Part shown: piece by piece, positions 1 to 7,297 of the stretch | Position numbering within the stretch: the first letter of the stretch is position 1 | Layout: every line of letters begins with the position of its first letter | Source: JBCDIQ01 sp039024295 | Lineage (GTDB): Bacteria; Bacteroidota; Bacteroidia; J057 | DNA: 17,929 nt | Assembly (NCBI GenBank): GCA_039024295.1 | Contig: JBCDIQ010000074.1 | Location: 1-17,929 of the forward strand | Direction of reading: 5' to 3' | Notes under the pieces: generated by a model | Told to the model about the DNA's origin: nothing | The model's database searches: none | What the model saw: only the letters and a program-made list of their open reading frames with translations | Position numbers and translations under genes: made by a program

Positions 1-2350
1 AGCCAACGGCAGTCTCCGGATCATTTGTAAAAATGGCGTTTTTCCACACAGCACTTAACGTACTTCCCGGCGCAAATTGCCAGGTGTACACCAAGTCAAT
101 ATTAAATGCGTTGAAACTTGCATCATGCCGAGGGATGCCCTCGTCATTGGTCAAGGTATAGTCTGTGTCAGAGAGGATGCCTGACTCCTGTAAAGAATAA
201 AACCGGTCGTAGGCAACTGTGCGCCAATAATGGCGAATGCGAAGGTTAATTCCCATGAGGTCGTTGAAGCTGTACTGGGAAGTGAGGACTTGAGTTGAAG
301 TCAACACGTTCCTTCTGCCCATGATGATTTGCTGTAAGTCTCCCGCGTCATCAAACAAGCGGGTAGCGTAGCCAATTTCACGCCTCCGCCAGCTAAGTTG
401 CATGTCATGCGCCAGGCTGAACTTATTGCTGAACCGGAACCTGGGCCGAAACCCTACCCAATTGTCCACTTGGTTCCATTCTGGTCTGGTCCAGGCACCT
501 CCGTTAAGTCTTAGCTGCAATTTTTTTCGAGCATCAGTGGTAACCCGAAAAGAGGAACTGCCACTTGGAGGCCGTAGAAATACCTGCGTGCCGGTCCGTG
601 CCTCAAAATGGTCATCAACCTGTACCGGGCTTCCCCCTACCTCTAGCCTGATCCGCCAAAAGTTTCGAAACTCCGCATTGTTTACCACACTTACGCGAAA
701 TCTGTCATATACCCGAGGCTCATACAATTGTGTATGAACTGTGTTAAGGGCAATGGACATATTGTTGAGTTTCCAAAACGGCTCGTTGATCTGGTAGCTA
801 ATGGTGCCTCGATGGGTCACTTCATTGGCGGCCTGCAAAAACCCCAGGTCATTTGGGTCAAAATTATCCGATTCTACCAGCCGTGAAGCACTATACTGCA
901 CCCTGCCACTAACCTTGGCAAGCCGCAGGCGGTAGGAGTAGCCCACATCCGGTACACGTTCCCCTTCTTCATTCGTGGTCCAGATTTGACTGACATTCAC
1001 AAAACTGCTCAATGCATAGGTATTGGTTTTGTCAAATAAATCCACATATCCCCCGGTAACGTTGGCGTCTCGTCCGCCATCTGCACGCGTTACATTGGTA
1101 TTGATAAACGCAATATTGGAGTTGTTCCGGAGGTTTTGGTCCAGCACCACCATGTTGAAATTGGTCAGCGGATTTTGCAAAACTTCCCTTCGGCTCCCAC
1201 TGGTATCTTCGGCTATTGCATAGGTCTCATTGGTGACGGCATTAAAAAAACCAAGCCCAAGTCCATTATTGGTTCTACCAGATAGTTTTATGGCATTAAT
1301 TAATGGTGCTTCATTCGGCCGATCAATGACCTCCTCCCCGTCTCTCAGTTCACCTGTCAAGCCTCTGGTCCCTCCCACTCGGCGAGAATAGAATAAATCG
1401 CCTCGATTGAACAACTCAATCCCTTCGGTGAAAAAAGGACGGTTTTCATCAAAGCGTACTTCGAACGGACTCAAATTGAGTACAATGTTATCAGAAAGCA
1501 CTTGCCCAAAATCTGGGATCAAGCTCATGTCCAGGGTAAAGCTCTCGTTCAGGCCGTATTTGAGGTCCAGTCCACCAGCAAAGTTTTTGCTCCACACATT
1601 TCCATTTGCCCCTGGCTCCTGAAGGAGGTAAGAGGAAACGTAGGGAATAAGTTGCAGGCGAACCGGCGGTTTGATATTGTAGAGGCCTTCGAGGGTTCCA
1701 AATTGGTTCACCAGTCCATTGACATTGGCATCAACTGGGTGCCAATAAGATTCTTCCTGGTTTCGGCGTACCATGCGCATGAAGTTCATCCCCCAGGATT
1801 GTACCTCCTGTTTGGGGAAGCGCAGTGCGCCGTAGGGGATTTCGAGTTCTACGGTCCAGCCAGTCTCGGTGATATTGACCGCACTTCGCCAAATGGCATT
1901 CCAGTTGTAATCTTCATTGTTGGGGCTGAGGTAGTAATCGACCTGGACACCTGCGGCAGTCACGAGGAAGACGAAGGCATTCTGGCGTTTCAGGTAAGTG
2001 TCAAAGGCGACCGCAAACTCATCAACATTACGACCACGCTCATCTCTTAAGCCAAGCTCTGTCTGAATGCTGTCAGGAGTATCGTCGTACAGCCGAGCCC
2101 CTACGTAAATGGCAAAGTCTGTGTATACAATTTGTACGTCTGATTGGAAATCAGATTTTTTCCCATTAGCAGGGCGTATTTGAGTGAATACCACGGGTTC
2201 CACCTCTTTTCTCCAACACGTTTCATCCAGTTTGCCATCAATGGCAGGGCCTTCTTCAGCCCGAACAGCTTGTAAGGAATGAGGGGAACTGCCCATTGCC
2301 TGGCCAGTCCAACAGCATAATATCATCCCCAATAACAGTCGTGCATACAT
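1..2350 (-). CDS. DUF5916-family outer-membrane protein with N-terminal CBM9-like domain (C-terminus off the window)
   Basis: The reading frame is open from an ATG at 2350 down to the window edge, 783 codons without a stop, so the C-terminus is missing. A signal peptide is visible (residues 1-20, MYARLLLGMILCCWTGQAMG). Residues about 25-190 match the carbohydrate-binding family 9-like domain (AIDGKLDETCW, then VEFAVAF-like and LEIPYGALRFP segments). The rest is the DUF5916 region, with the typical RPFFTEGIELFNRGDLFYSR stretch near residues 330-350 and alternating aromatic/polar strands that suggest an outer-membrane beta-barrel. Members are usually about 750-900 residues, so only a short tail should be lacking. 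In the family the function is unproven; a role at the outer membrane linked to carbohydrate or peptide uptake is only inferred. It lies 218 bases downstream of the cyclase gene on the same strand. No strong promoter was found in that gap. Confidence 0.9.
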   Translation of the reverse strand, partial: MYARLLLGMILCCWTGQAMGSSPHSLQAVRAEEGPAIDGKLDETCWRKEVEPVVFTQIRPANGKKSDFQSDVQIVYTDFAIYVGARLYDDTPDSIQTELGLRDERGRNVDEFAVAFDTYLKRQNAFVFLVTAAGVQVDYYLSPNNEDYNWNAIWRSAVNITETGWTVELEIPYGALRFPKQEVQSWGMNFMRMVRRNQEESYWHPVDANVNGLVNQFGTLEGLYNIKPPVRLQLIPYVSSYLLQEPGANGNVWSKNFAGGLDLKYGLNESFTLDMSLIPDFGQVLSDNIVLNLSPFEVRFDENRPFFTEGIELFNRGDLFYSRRVGGTRGLTGELRDGEEVIDRPNEAPLINAIKLSGRTNNGLGLGFFNAVTNETYAIAEDTSGSRREVLQNPLTNFNMVVLDQNLRNNSNIAFINTNVTRADGGRDANVTGGYVDLFDKTNTYALSSFVNVSQIWTTNEEGERVPDVGYSYRLRLAKVSGRVQYSASRLVESDNFDPNDLGFLQAANEVTHRGTISYQINEPFWKLNNMSIALNTVHTQLYEPRVYDRFRVSVVNNAEFRNFWRIRLEVGGSPVQVDDHFEARTGTQVFLRPPSGSSSFRVTTDARKKLQLRLNGGAWTRPEWNQVDNWVGFRPRFRFSNKFSLAHDMQLSWRRREIGYATRLFDDAGDLQQIIMGRRNVLTSTQVLTSQYSFNDLMGINLRIRHYWRTVAYDRFYSLQESGILSDTDYTLTNDEGIPRHDASFNAFNIDLVYTWQFAPGSTLSAVWKNAIFTNDPETAVG

Positions 2351-2568
2351 GAATCGTGGCTACTTTCCTTAAAAGAAACGAGGCGTAAACATTTTGTTTC
2401 AGAAAAGACTGCAAGATAGCACAGAATGAGGGGAATTGGTAGGTGGAAAGTGTTAACGTTAGGTGAAAGGGGTTTTTGTTGGGGGACAGAATAAAACACA
2501 GGATGGTAACCTTGACATGGTGGGGAGGTCTACATTAGGAATGGAAAACTGACGATTCAGCTTCTTAA

Positions 2569-3621
2569 CTACCCGTTCAATTCTTTGGCAGCGTACACCA
2601 CCACATTTTTTTGCTTCCCTTTCAACGACAAGTCCCCCACCTGCTCAAATCCAAATTTATCCGTAGGTAAAATATCCTTCAAGGTTTCTGAAATGAGCAG
2701 TTCCTTTCCATATGTATTGCATTGCGCTTGAATCCGGGCAGCGGTATTGACCGGATCACCGTGGTAGGCAATTTCTCGCTTGAATTTACCAATTTCCGTT
2801 ACGGTCACGATGCCACAATGAAGGCCTGCCTTAAAAAACGGGGTACAGTTGTATTGTTGCCGGTAATAAGACGCCCTTAAGGCCAACCGTTTTTTGAACT
2901 TGAAAAAGGCAAGCAGGCAGTTTTGATTAGAAAGGCCATTTTTTAGTTCCCAGGTAAGTACTGCCTCATCCCCTACATACTGGTAAATTTCAGCCTCATG
3001 TTCCGCTACCACCCCCAGGTCATTGAAGCAATCCTGGATCAGGGAACTGTAGGTAAGGTGCCCTAAAGTCTCTGCAAGCTGAGTAGAAGATTGCAAATCC
3101 AGAAACATGAATATGCGGGCTTCTTCTCGGGGCGTGTAGAACTTACCGTAGAGGTGTTTCCACAGGTTCCCATCTCCCAGCATCATATTGACCTGGCGGA
3201 AAATGTTCAGGATTAAATCAACCACGAGGATGTACAGATAAATGGAAATGCTGCCTCGTTCAAATGCAAAGGAGATCAGGTTGGATTGGGTACCAAACAA
3301 GAATCGGTACGCGCCAAATGAAAGCAATATCAACGCGCCTACGACACATAATGCATACCCCATTCTGAGAAAAAGTAAATTTCGGATGGAAATGCGCCGA
3401 AACATTCGCTCTTCGATAAGGATTTGCGCTACCCCTGACAACAGGCCAAACATGGGACCCAGAGAAAAGGAGATCAACATGCTGGACCGGAAATCAAACT
3501 GTAGGTTGCCCTGCTCTTGGGTGCCAACCCCCCGGATAATGCTCAGGAACAGGAACGCAAGCGTCCAGCCCATCAGGTAGTAAGTCAGAATTCGTATCCT
3601 GCGTTTTTGATAGGCGTTCAT
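2569..3621 (-). CDS. Membrane-bound class III adenylate/guanylate cyclase
   Basis: The 350-residue protein has an N-terminal membrane region (about residues 10-145) with hydrophobic segments near 11-30, 47-68, 83-104 and 125-140, followed by a C-terminal class III cyclase domain (about 165-345). Both metal-binding aspartates are present: D175 in FLDLQSST and D218 in YQYVGDE. The transition-state Asn and Arg are present as N292 and R296 in GDPVNTAAR. The two positions that usually select the purine base are atypical: Q214 where adenylate cyclases have Lys, and A285 where they have Asp or Thr. It should make cAMP or another cyclic nucleotide in the cytoplasm, but substrate is uncertain. An upstream ATG at 3741 would overlap the cytochrome gene by 68 bases and add 40 basic, low-complexity residues; I prefer the ATG at 3621, directly before the first hydrophobic segment. 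It follows the cytochrome gene after 52 bases, probably in one operon. Confidence 0.88.
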   Translation of the reverse strand: MNAYQKRRIRILTYYLMGWTLAFLFLSIIRGVGTQEQGNLQFDFRSSMLISFSLGPMFGLLSGVAQILIEERMFRRISIRNLLFLRMGYALCVVGALILLSFGAYRFLFGTQSNLISFAFERGSISIYLYILVVDLILNIFRQVNMMLGDGNLWKHLYGKFYTPREEARIFMFLDLQSSTQLAETLGHLTYSSLIQDCFNDLGVVAEHEAEIYQYVGDEAVLTWELKNGLSNQNCLLAFFKFKKRLALRASYYRQQYNCTPFFKAGLHCGIVTVTEIGKFKREIAYHGDPVNTAARIQAQCNTYGKELLISETLKDILPTDKFGFEQVGDLSLKGKQKNVVVYAAKELNG

Positions 3622-3673
3622 TAGGTCAAGTCGTTTTGGGGTTGTGTGAACAAAGGGAGAAGGTTCTTTACCT

Positions 3674-4033
3674 CTAGATACCCTGTGTTTCGAGCCACGC
3701 TTCAAGGGTGCGGTATTCTGCCTGGGTGAGTTTGATCTCATCCCCTTTTGGCATGCGCTGTTTCAGAAATACCTGTTCATGAATGCGTTTGGCATTTTTC
3801 TCCATATTTTTCAAGGAGAACACCCTGAAAGGATTCTGCTTACGGTGGCAGACATTGCATTTGGCATCCAGAATGGTGAATGCCCGCTGTGTTAAATAGG
3901 TGGGGCTTGGGTACTTTGGGACAATCATCCTGGCTTCAAAAGAAAGGTTGCCAGCTGATGCTACAATTGGGATTGCGTTCAGCCTTAAAGCACAAATTCC
4001 AATCAGGATAAGGGCCACTATGTTTCGTTTCAT
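3674..4033 (-). CDS. Small exported mono-haem c-type cytochrome
   Basis: A 119-residue protein with a signal peptide (residues 1-20, MKRNIVALILIGICALRLNA). It carries one haem c attachment motif, CNVCH (C59, C62, H63), within a short helical domain, and a methionine in QRMPKGDE (M94) that fits the distal haem ligand position. The end, TQAEYRTLEAWLETQG, is the usual last helix of small cytochrome c domains. Haem would be attached covalently after export, so the protein should act in the periplasm or at the cell surface, as an electron carrier or redox/ligand sensor. There is no lipobox or membrane anchor beyond the signal peptide. It precedes the membrane cyclase gene by 52 bases on the same strand, which suggests cotranscription. 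No oxidase or reductase partner gene is nearby, so its electron donor and acceptor are unknown. Confidence 0.87.
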   Translation of the reverse strand: MKRNIVALILIGICALRLNAIPIVASAGNLSFEARMIVPKYPSPTYLTQRAFTILDAKCNVCHRKQNPFRVFSLKNMEKNAKRIHEQVFLKQRMPKGDEIKLTQAEYRTLEAWLETQGI

Positions 4034-4201
4034 GGTGCTTGTGTTTGATTAGCATGAGTAAAATTCAGTTTTCTCTCTCCCAATTTCTTGACTCCATGAG
4101 CCAATGCTTTGACACTTTGTGCCAAATACGAGTTTGGGGGAAATCAACACGTATCCGTTGGGGTGAATTGGTCTTTTGTCCCTTAAAACCTCTTTTATAG
4201 G

Positions 4202-4233
4202 TTTTCCCGTAACAGTAGGAATCGGTAGCTTTG
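4202..4233 (+). promoter_or_regulatory. Candidate Bacteroidota sigma-A promoter for the sugar transferase
   Basis: A perfect -7 box TAGCTTTG (consensus TAnnTTTG) lies at 4226-4233. It is preceded by TTTT at 4202-4205 (consensus -33 TTTG) with a 20-base spacer. Transcription would start near 4240, leaving a leader of about 20 bases before the ATG at 4262. This is the best promoter match in the window; it is a pattern match only. Confidence 0.5.
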
Positions 4234-4261
4234 CCCAGATTTTTTCCAAACCCTTCCTTGC

Positions 4262-4831
4262 ATGAGTTTTCGGATACGGGATGTGATCGTGGCCGGTATA
4301 GCGTTAATATTTATTCTCCCCGTGATGCTGGGGCTGACCTTGGCGTTATGGGTTACCCAGGGAGGACCGTTTTTTAAGCAGCTTCGTCCCGGCCTTAAGG
4401 GAAAAGAATTTTATATCCTGAAGTTCCGAAAGCTGATGCGCACAGAGGATGGAAAGCTCGCTTATACAAAGATGGGGCGTTGGATGGAACGGACCTCCCT
4501 GGATGAATTGCCTCAGCTCATTAATGTGCTTAAAGGTGACATGAGCCTGGTAGGACCACGTCCCCTGTTGATGGAATACCTCGAGCTATACTCCCCCGAA
4601 GAAAAGCGTCGACATGACGTTCGTCCGGGAATTACCGGTTGGGCCCAGGTGCATGGCAGGAGCACCATTAGCTTTAAGCAACGCTTTCAATTGGATTTAT
4701 GGTATGTGGAGAACCGCAGCCATTTGCTGGACCTGAAAATCATGTGGCAGACACTGGCACTGGTTGTTGCACCTCCTTCCAACGCAGATGCGGATGCCAA
4801 TGATGATTATCGATATGATGGTACAAACTAA
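4262..4831 (+). CDS. PglC-like monotopic phosphoglycosyl transferase (bacterial sugar transferase)
   Basis: The 189-residue protein is the minimal catalytic form of the bacterial sugar transferase family, close in size and layout to PglC. It transfers a sugar-1-phosphate from a UDP-sugar to undecaprenyl phosphate at the inner membrane, the first step in building a surface glycan. Visible features are an N-terminal re-entrant hydrophobic helix (about 8-31), the basic KFRK segment (54-57), the catalytic Asp-Glu pair D81-E82 in SLDELPQLINVLKGDMSLVG, the GPRPLL stretch (98-103) and RPGITGWAQVHGR (121-133). The link between KFRK and SLDEL is about eight residues shorter than I recall for PglC. The C-terminal tail is rich in Asp and Asn (NADADANDDY). 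No glycosyltransferase, flippase or polymerase gene is adjacent, so it is an orphan here. The sugar substrate cannot be read from the sequence. Confidence 0.93.
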   Translation: MSFRIRDVIVAGIALIFILPVMLGLTLALWVTQGGPFFKQLRPGLKGKEFYILKFRKLMRTEDGKLAYTKMGRWMERTSLDELPQLINVLKGDMSLVGPRPLLMEYLELYSPEEKRRHDVRPGITGWAQVHGRSTISFKQRFQLDLWYVENRSHLLDLKIMWQTLALVVAPPSNADADANDDYRYDGTN

Positions 4832-4834
4832 AAG

Positions 4835-4861
4835 CCCCCACCTCCCAATGGGAAGTGAGGG
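4835..4861 (-). terminator. Stem-loop terminator between convergent genes
   Basis: Twelve-base arms at 4835-4846 and 4850-4861 pair with only two mismatches around an AAT loop (4847-4849). Read on the minus strand the GC-rich stem is followed by CTTTTAG, the layout of a Rho-independent terminator for the T9SS cargo gene, whose stop is 33 bases upstream. On the plus strand the stem starts 3 bases after the sugar transferase stop but has no T-run, so it may act in both directions or only on the minus strand. Confidence 0.7.
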
Positions 4862-4894
4862 AAACACCTATCTATTATCAAATCAAAATCTGGG

Positions 4895-6694
4895 TTAGCG
4901 TCGAATCAAAAGGGACTTTTGCTGGATGCCTGTATTTGTTCGGAGCACCACTTGGTACAGTCCAGGGGAATAGGCTGACAGTTGCAGTACTGATTCTCCT
5001 GCATCTATTGAGCGTTGTAATACCAGCCTTCCATCAGAGGCAAACAGAGATATAAGTCCTGTTCCCGTTCCCTTCCAGCTAATCGTGGCAACATCATTTG
5101 TGGGGTTAGGATAGAGGGTAAATCCTGAACTACTAGAAAAGGAGCCTAGCTCGGTCGAAGTAGTTACCCCACTCATGCTCATGCCAACCATTCGGGTATT
5201 CAAACTTGGGTCATCTATGACCTCTACAACTACCATAACCTGCCCAACTGAAGGACCTCCCGGGAATAAAATATCCACTGTGAAGGTATCTGTACCCAAG
5301 TAATTGGTAGCCGGGAAGTATTCAATCGCATCCCGGATACGAATGCTCTGCCCGGTTGCAGGATCAAAAATAGTCGTATCCAGCCGCACTGCTTGAACTT
5401 GTCCAATGGTTCCGTTTGTATTCAAGCTTAACTGTAGCCCCAAGGAGTCCGTCATGTACAAATAAAGGGGCGTATTTTTATTGGTTTGAAGGTTTACCAC
5501 ACTGAGCAAGGGCCCTCCTGGCGTTGCGCTCGTAATCGATATGTAAACCGCCGCCCTGCTACAGTTCCCTAAAGAATCACAAGCGGTATAGAAAAATACA
5601 TCATTCCCGGTTTGGTTAGCGGGAGGATTGTAGGTGATGGTAAAATCCGAATTCAAGGTAATGCTTCCCTCTATTCCTGAGGTTGTATCAACGCTGGTTA
5701 CGGTTAGACCGGCTCCCTGGTCGTTTGCAAGCACATCACACAATACAGAGTTCCCTGGACTTGTCTGAAAGTTGTCTGTATTGATGGAAAAAGAGGGAGT
5801 ATTACTTTTTACCTCAAAAATGACAGGAACCATGAAGGTATTAGGATCATTCATGGAGGAAAGGAGGAACAGGAGCGTGTCTTGTCCGGTAAATCCTGAA
5901 TCTGGCGTGTAAGTCATCAACAGAAACAGGCTATCTGTCTGATGAGGTTGGGGGCTGAGGACAGAATCTTTAAAGCTGACAGTTCCATTTTTTGTCTGGA
6001 TTTGAACATCAATCGAGTAAGCAGTATCGGTAATTGGCAGTGCAAAAGTAGTAGGAACATTCTCAAAAATGTGAAGGGTAATGTAGTGTCCATTGAAAGG
6101 TGCAACATCTACAATGATCCATGCGCTGTCACAATTTCCTGCCGAGTCACATGCCACATAGGAAAAGGTGTCTACGCCGATGAAAGAAGAATCTGCGATA
6201 TACTCGATAAGGTTATTCGGAAGCAGGGTGGCTGTCCCATTTTGAGGAGCAGAAATGCTACTTACCTTCAATTGCTTTCCTCGATCGTTTCTGAGAACAT
6301 TAAACGTAACAGGCAGCCCCGGAAATGCGCCTTCTCTGTCGTCATTCAGGAAGATGCCATTGGGGTCCAGTACCAAGATTTCTACCCCAAACGTATCTGT
6401 GAATCCGTGGATTTCATGGACCACCACTAGGGTGTCAGGTCCATAGAATCCCTGATTTGCCACATAGCTGTAAACGCTGTCCAGTTGGCCTGTAAAAACA
6501 CTGTCAACCGTAATGGTGATCTTACCATTTTGGGGAAACCTTAAAATAGTGGTAGAAATAAAGCCTTGGACCTGACCCCCAACATAGATGGGTTGCTGAC
6601 CTACGGTGATTTCCTGTGAAAAAGACAAGCCCTGAGCCGACAAGCCTGCAAGGCTCAGTCCTAACCAACATAGTATTCCAATCAATCTGCGCAT
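4895..6694 (-). CDS. Secreted multidomain protein with Ig/cadherin-like repeats and T9SS type A sorting domain
   Basis: The 599-residue protein begins with a signal peptide (MRRLIGILCWLGLSLAGLSAQ); the ATG at 6694 places it at the N-terminus, whereas an upstream ATG at 6784 would bury it behind 30 residues. Five tandem modules follow (about 20-110, 115-198, 200-295, 302-388 and 398-493), each ending near a G-x-D-T/V turn (FYGPDTL, FIGVDTF, FTGQDTL, QTGNDVF, YLGTDTF), as in bacterial Ig-like or cadherin-like repeats. Modules 2 and 4 carry ACDSxGNC, a probable disulphide pair. The last 80 residues (about 520-599) are a type A T9SS C-terminal domain: FTLYPNPTNDVATISW, an SDGRLV segment, SPGLYQVVL and a basic end, IQQKSLLIRR. 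The protein should cross the outer membrane through T9SS and be cleaved and anchored at, or released from, the cell surface. No catalytic domain is visible, so an adhesive or structural role is inferred. Transcription probably ends at the stem-loop at 4835-4861. Confidence 0.92.
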   Translation of the reverse strand: MRRLIGILCWLGLSLAGLSAQGLSFSQEITVGQQPIYVGGQVQGFISTTILRFPQNGKITITVDSVFTGQLDSVYSYVANQGFYGPDTLVVVHEIHGFTDTFGVEILVLDPNGIFLNDDREGAFPGLPVTFNVLRNDRGKQLKVSSISAPQNGTATLLPNNLIEYIADSSFIGVDTFSYVACDSAGNCDSAWIIVDVAPFNGHYITLHIFENVPTTFALPITDTAYSIDVQIQTKNGTVSFKDSVLSPQPHQTDSLFLLMTYTPDSGFTGQDTLLFLLSSMNDPNTFMVPVIFEVKSNTPSFSINTDNFQTSPGNSVLCDVLANDQGAGLTVTSVDTTSGIEGSITLNSDFTITYNPPANQTGNDVFFYTACDSLGNCSRAAVYISITSATPGGPLLSVVNLQTNKNTPLYLYMTDSLGLQLSLNTNGTIGQVQAVRLDTTIFDPATGQSIRIRDAIEYFPATNYLGTDTFTVDILFPGGPSVGQVMVVVEVIDDPSLNTRMVGMSMSGVTTSTELGSFSSSSGFTLYPNPTNDVATISWKGTGTGLISLFASDGRLVLQRSIDAGESVLQLSAYSPGLYQVVLRTNTGIQQKSLLIRR

Positions 6695-7076
6695 AACTAT
6701 CTCTAAGACATGTATTAAAAGATGAATTGAGGTAGGGTGTCTTTTTGATGATACAAAGGTGAAGAGCCGATTGCAGGTGCACAATCACACTATCAGTGTT
6801 CCCTTGAAATGGAAAAATGCATATACTTTTTTAGGCAATTGATTTTCAGATGATTAAAATGATAGGTATTGATATATTCTGGATTTTAATTCACTGTTGC
6901 GGAGCTGAATAACTGCATATGTATGTGGGGGGCTTTGGTGTTTCCGTTCCTTTGTAGTGGGGTGTATGCTATTATAGATATAGGTAGTTATATCCATTTT
7001 TTGCATATTGTAAATAAGATCAAGACCGGTTAATTCAGTCTGTATCCTACATTTAGCTGTTTTTACTGATCCTCAC
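6695..7076. other. 382-base divergent intergenic region
   Basis: This AT-rich gap lies between the T9SS cargo gene (minus) and the signalling cluster (plus). It must hold promoters for both. A candidate for the minus strand is at 6754-6784. No convincing plus-strand promoter was found; TACATTTA at 7049-7056 is a partial -7 match without a -33 partner. A short inverted repeat, GATATA-6 bases-TATATC, occupies 6977-6994 and could be an operator. I see no RNA gene and no convincing small ORF. Confidence 0.5.
6754..6784 (-). promoter_or_regulatory. Candidate Bacteroidota promoter for the T9SS cargo gene
   Basis: On the minus strand a -33 TTG (6782-6784) is followed by 20 bases and then CACCTTTG (6754-6761), a seven-of-eight match to the -7 consensus TAnnTTTG. 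The transcript would start near 6747, giving a leader of about 50 bases before the ATG at 6694. Pattern match only. Confidence 0.4.
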
Positions 7077-7286
7077 ATGTTCAACTCATTTAAGGGACAG
7101 CGATTAGTTGCGCTGTTTATCTTATTCTTCCTCTTACTTGGTTTTCCCTTTTTCGGAGCTTTTGGCCAAGGCACCACCATTTTGGGGATACCTTCTTTGT
7201 ATTTTGTGTTGTTCAGCTTGTGGTTGGTAATGATCGTCTGCATCTTCCTTGTTCTTGAATCAGGGTCCAAACGAAAATCCCGTTAA
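7077..7286 (+). CDS. Small two-helix membrane protein, DUF3311-like accessory of the symporter kinase
   Basis: A 69-residue protein with two predicted membrane helices (about 10-29 and 38-60) separated by a short loop, and a basic C-terminal tail (SGSKRKSR). The loop and second helix, ILGIPSLYFVLFSLWLV, resemble the G-x-P-x-x-Y pattern of DUF3311, a family of tiny proteins often encoded next to sodium/solute symporters, like YhdT with PanF or YjcH with ActP. It ends 11 bases before the start of the symporter-like histidine kinase, so the two are almost certainly cotranscribed. Function is inferred from context: stabilising or modulating the transporter-like sensor. The family assignment rests on a short pattern and could be wrong; that it is a real membrane protein gene is fairly safe. 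Confidence 0.75.
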   Translation: MFNSFKGQRLVALFILFFLLLGFPFFGAFGQGTTILGIPSLYFVLFSLWLVMIVCIFLVLESGSKRKSR

Positions 7287-7297
7287 GTTCCCCGTTC

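Noticed and set aside
1502..2050. 182-codon plus-strand frame
   Set aside because: It lies opposite the DUF5916 gene, whose translation shows clear family motifs over the same bases, so this is an antisense shadow.
3622..3741. N-terminal extension of the cyclase from the ATG at 3741
   Set aside because: It would overlap the cytochrome gene and consists of basic, low-complexity residues before the first membrane helix; the ATG at 3621 is more plausible.
4049..4249. 66-codon minus-strand frame directly upstream of the cytochrome gene
   Set aside because: It would sit 15 bases ahead of the cytochrome start, but it shows no domain, signal or membrane helix, and it covers the best promoter (4202-4233) of the divergent gene. 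A chance frame or a decayed gene is more likely.
5942..6430. 162-codon plus-strand frame
   Set aside because: It is antisense to the repeat region of the T9SS cargo gene, whose modules and sorting domain are convincing.
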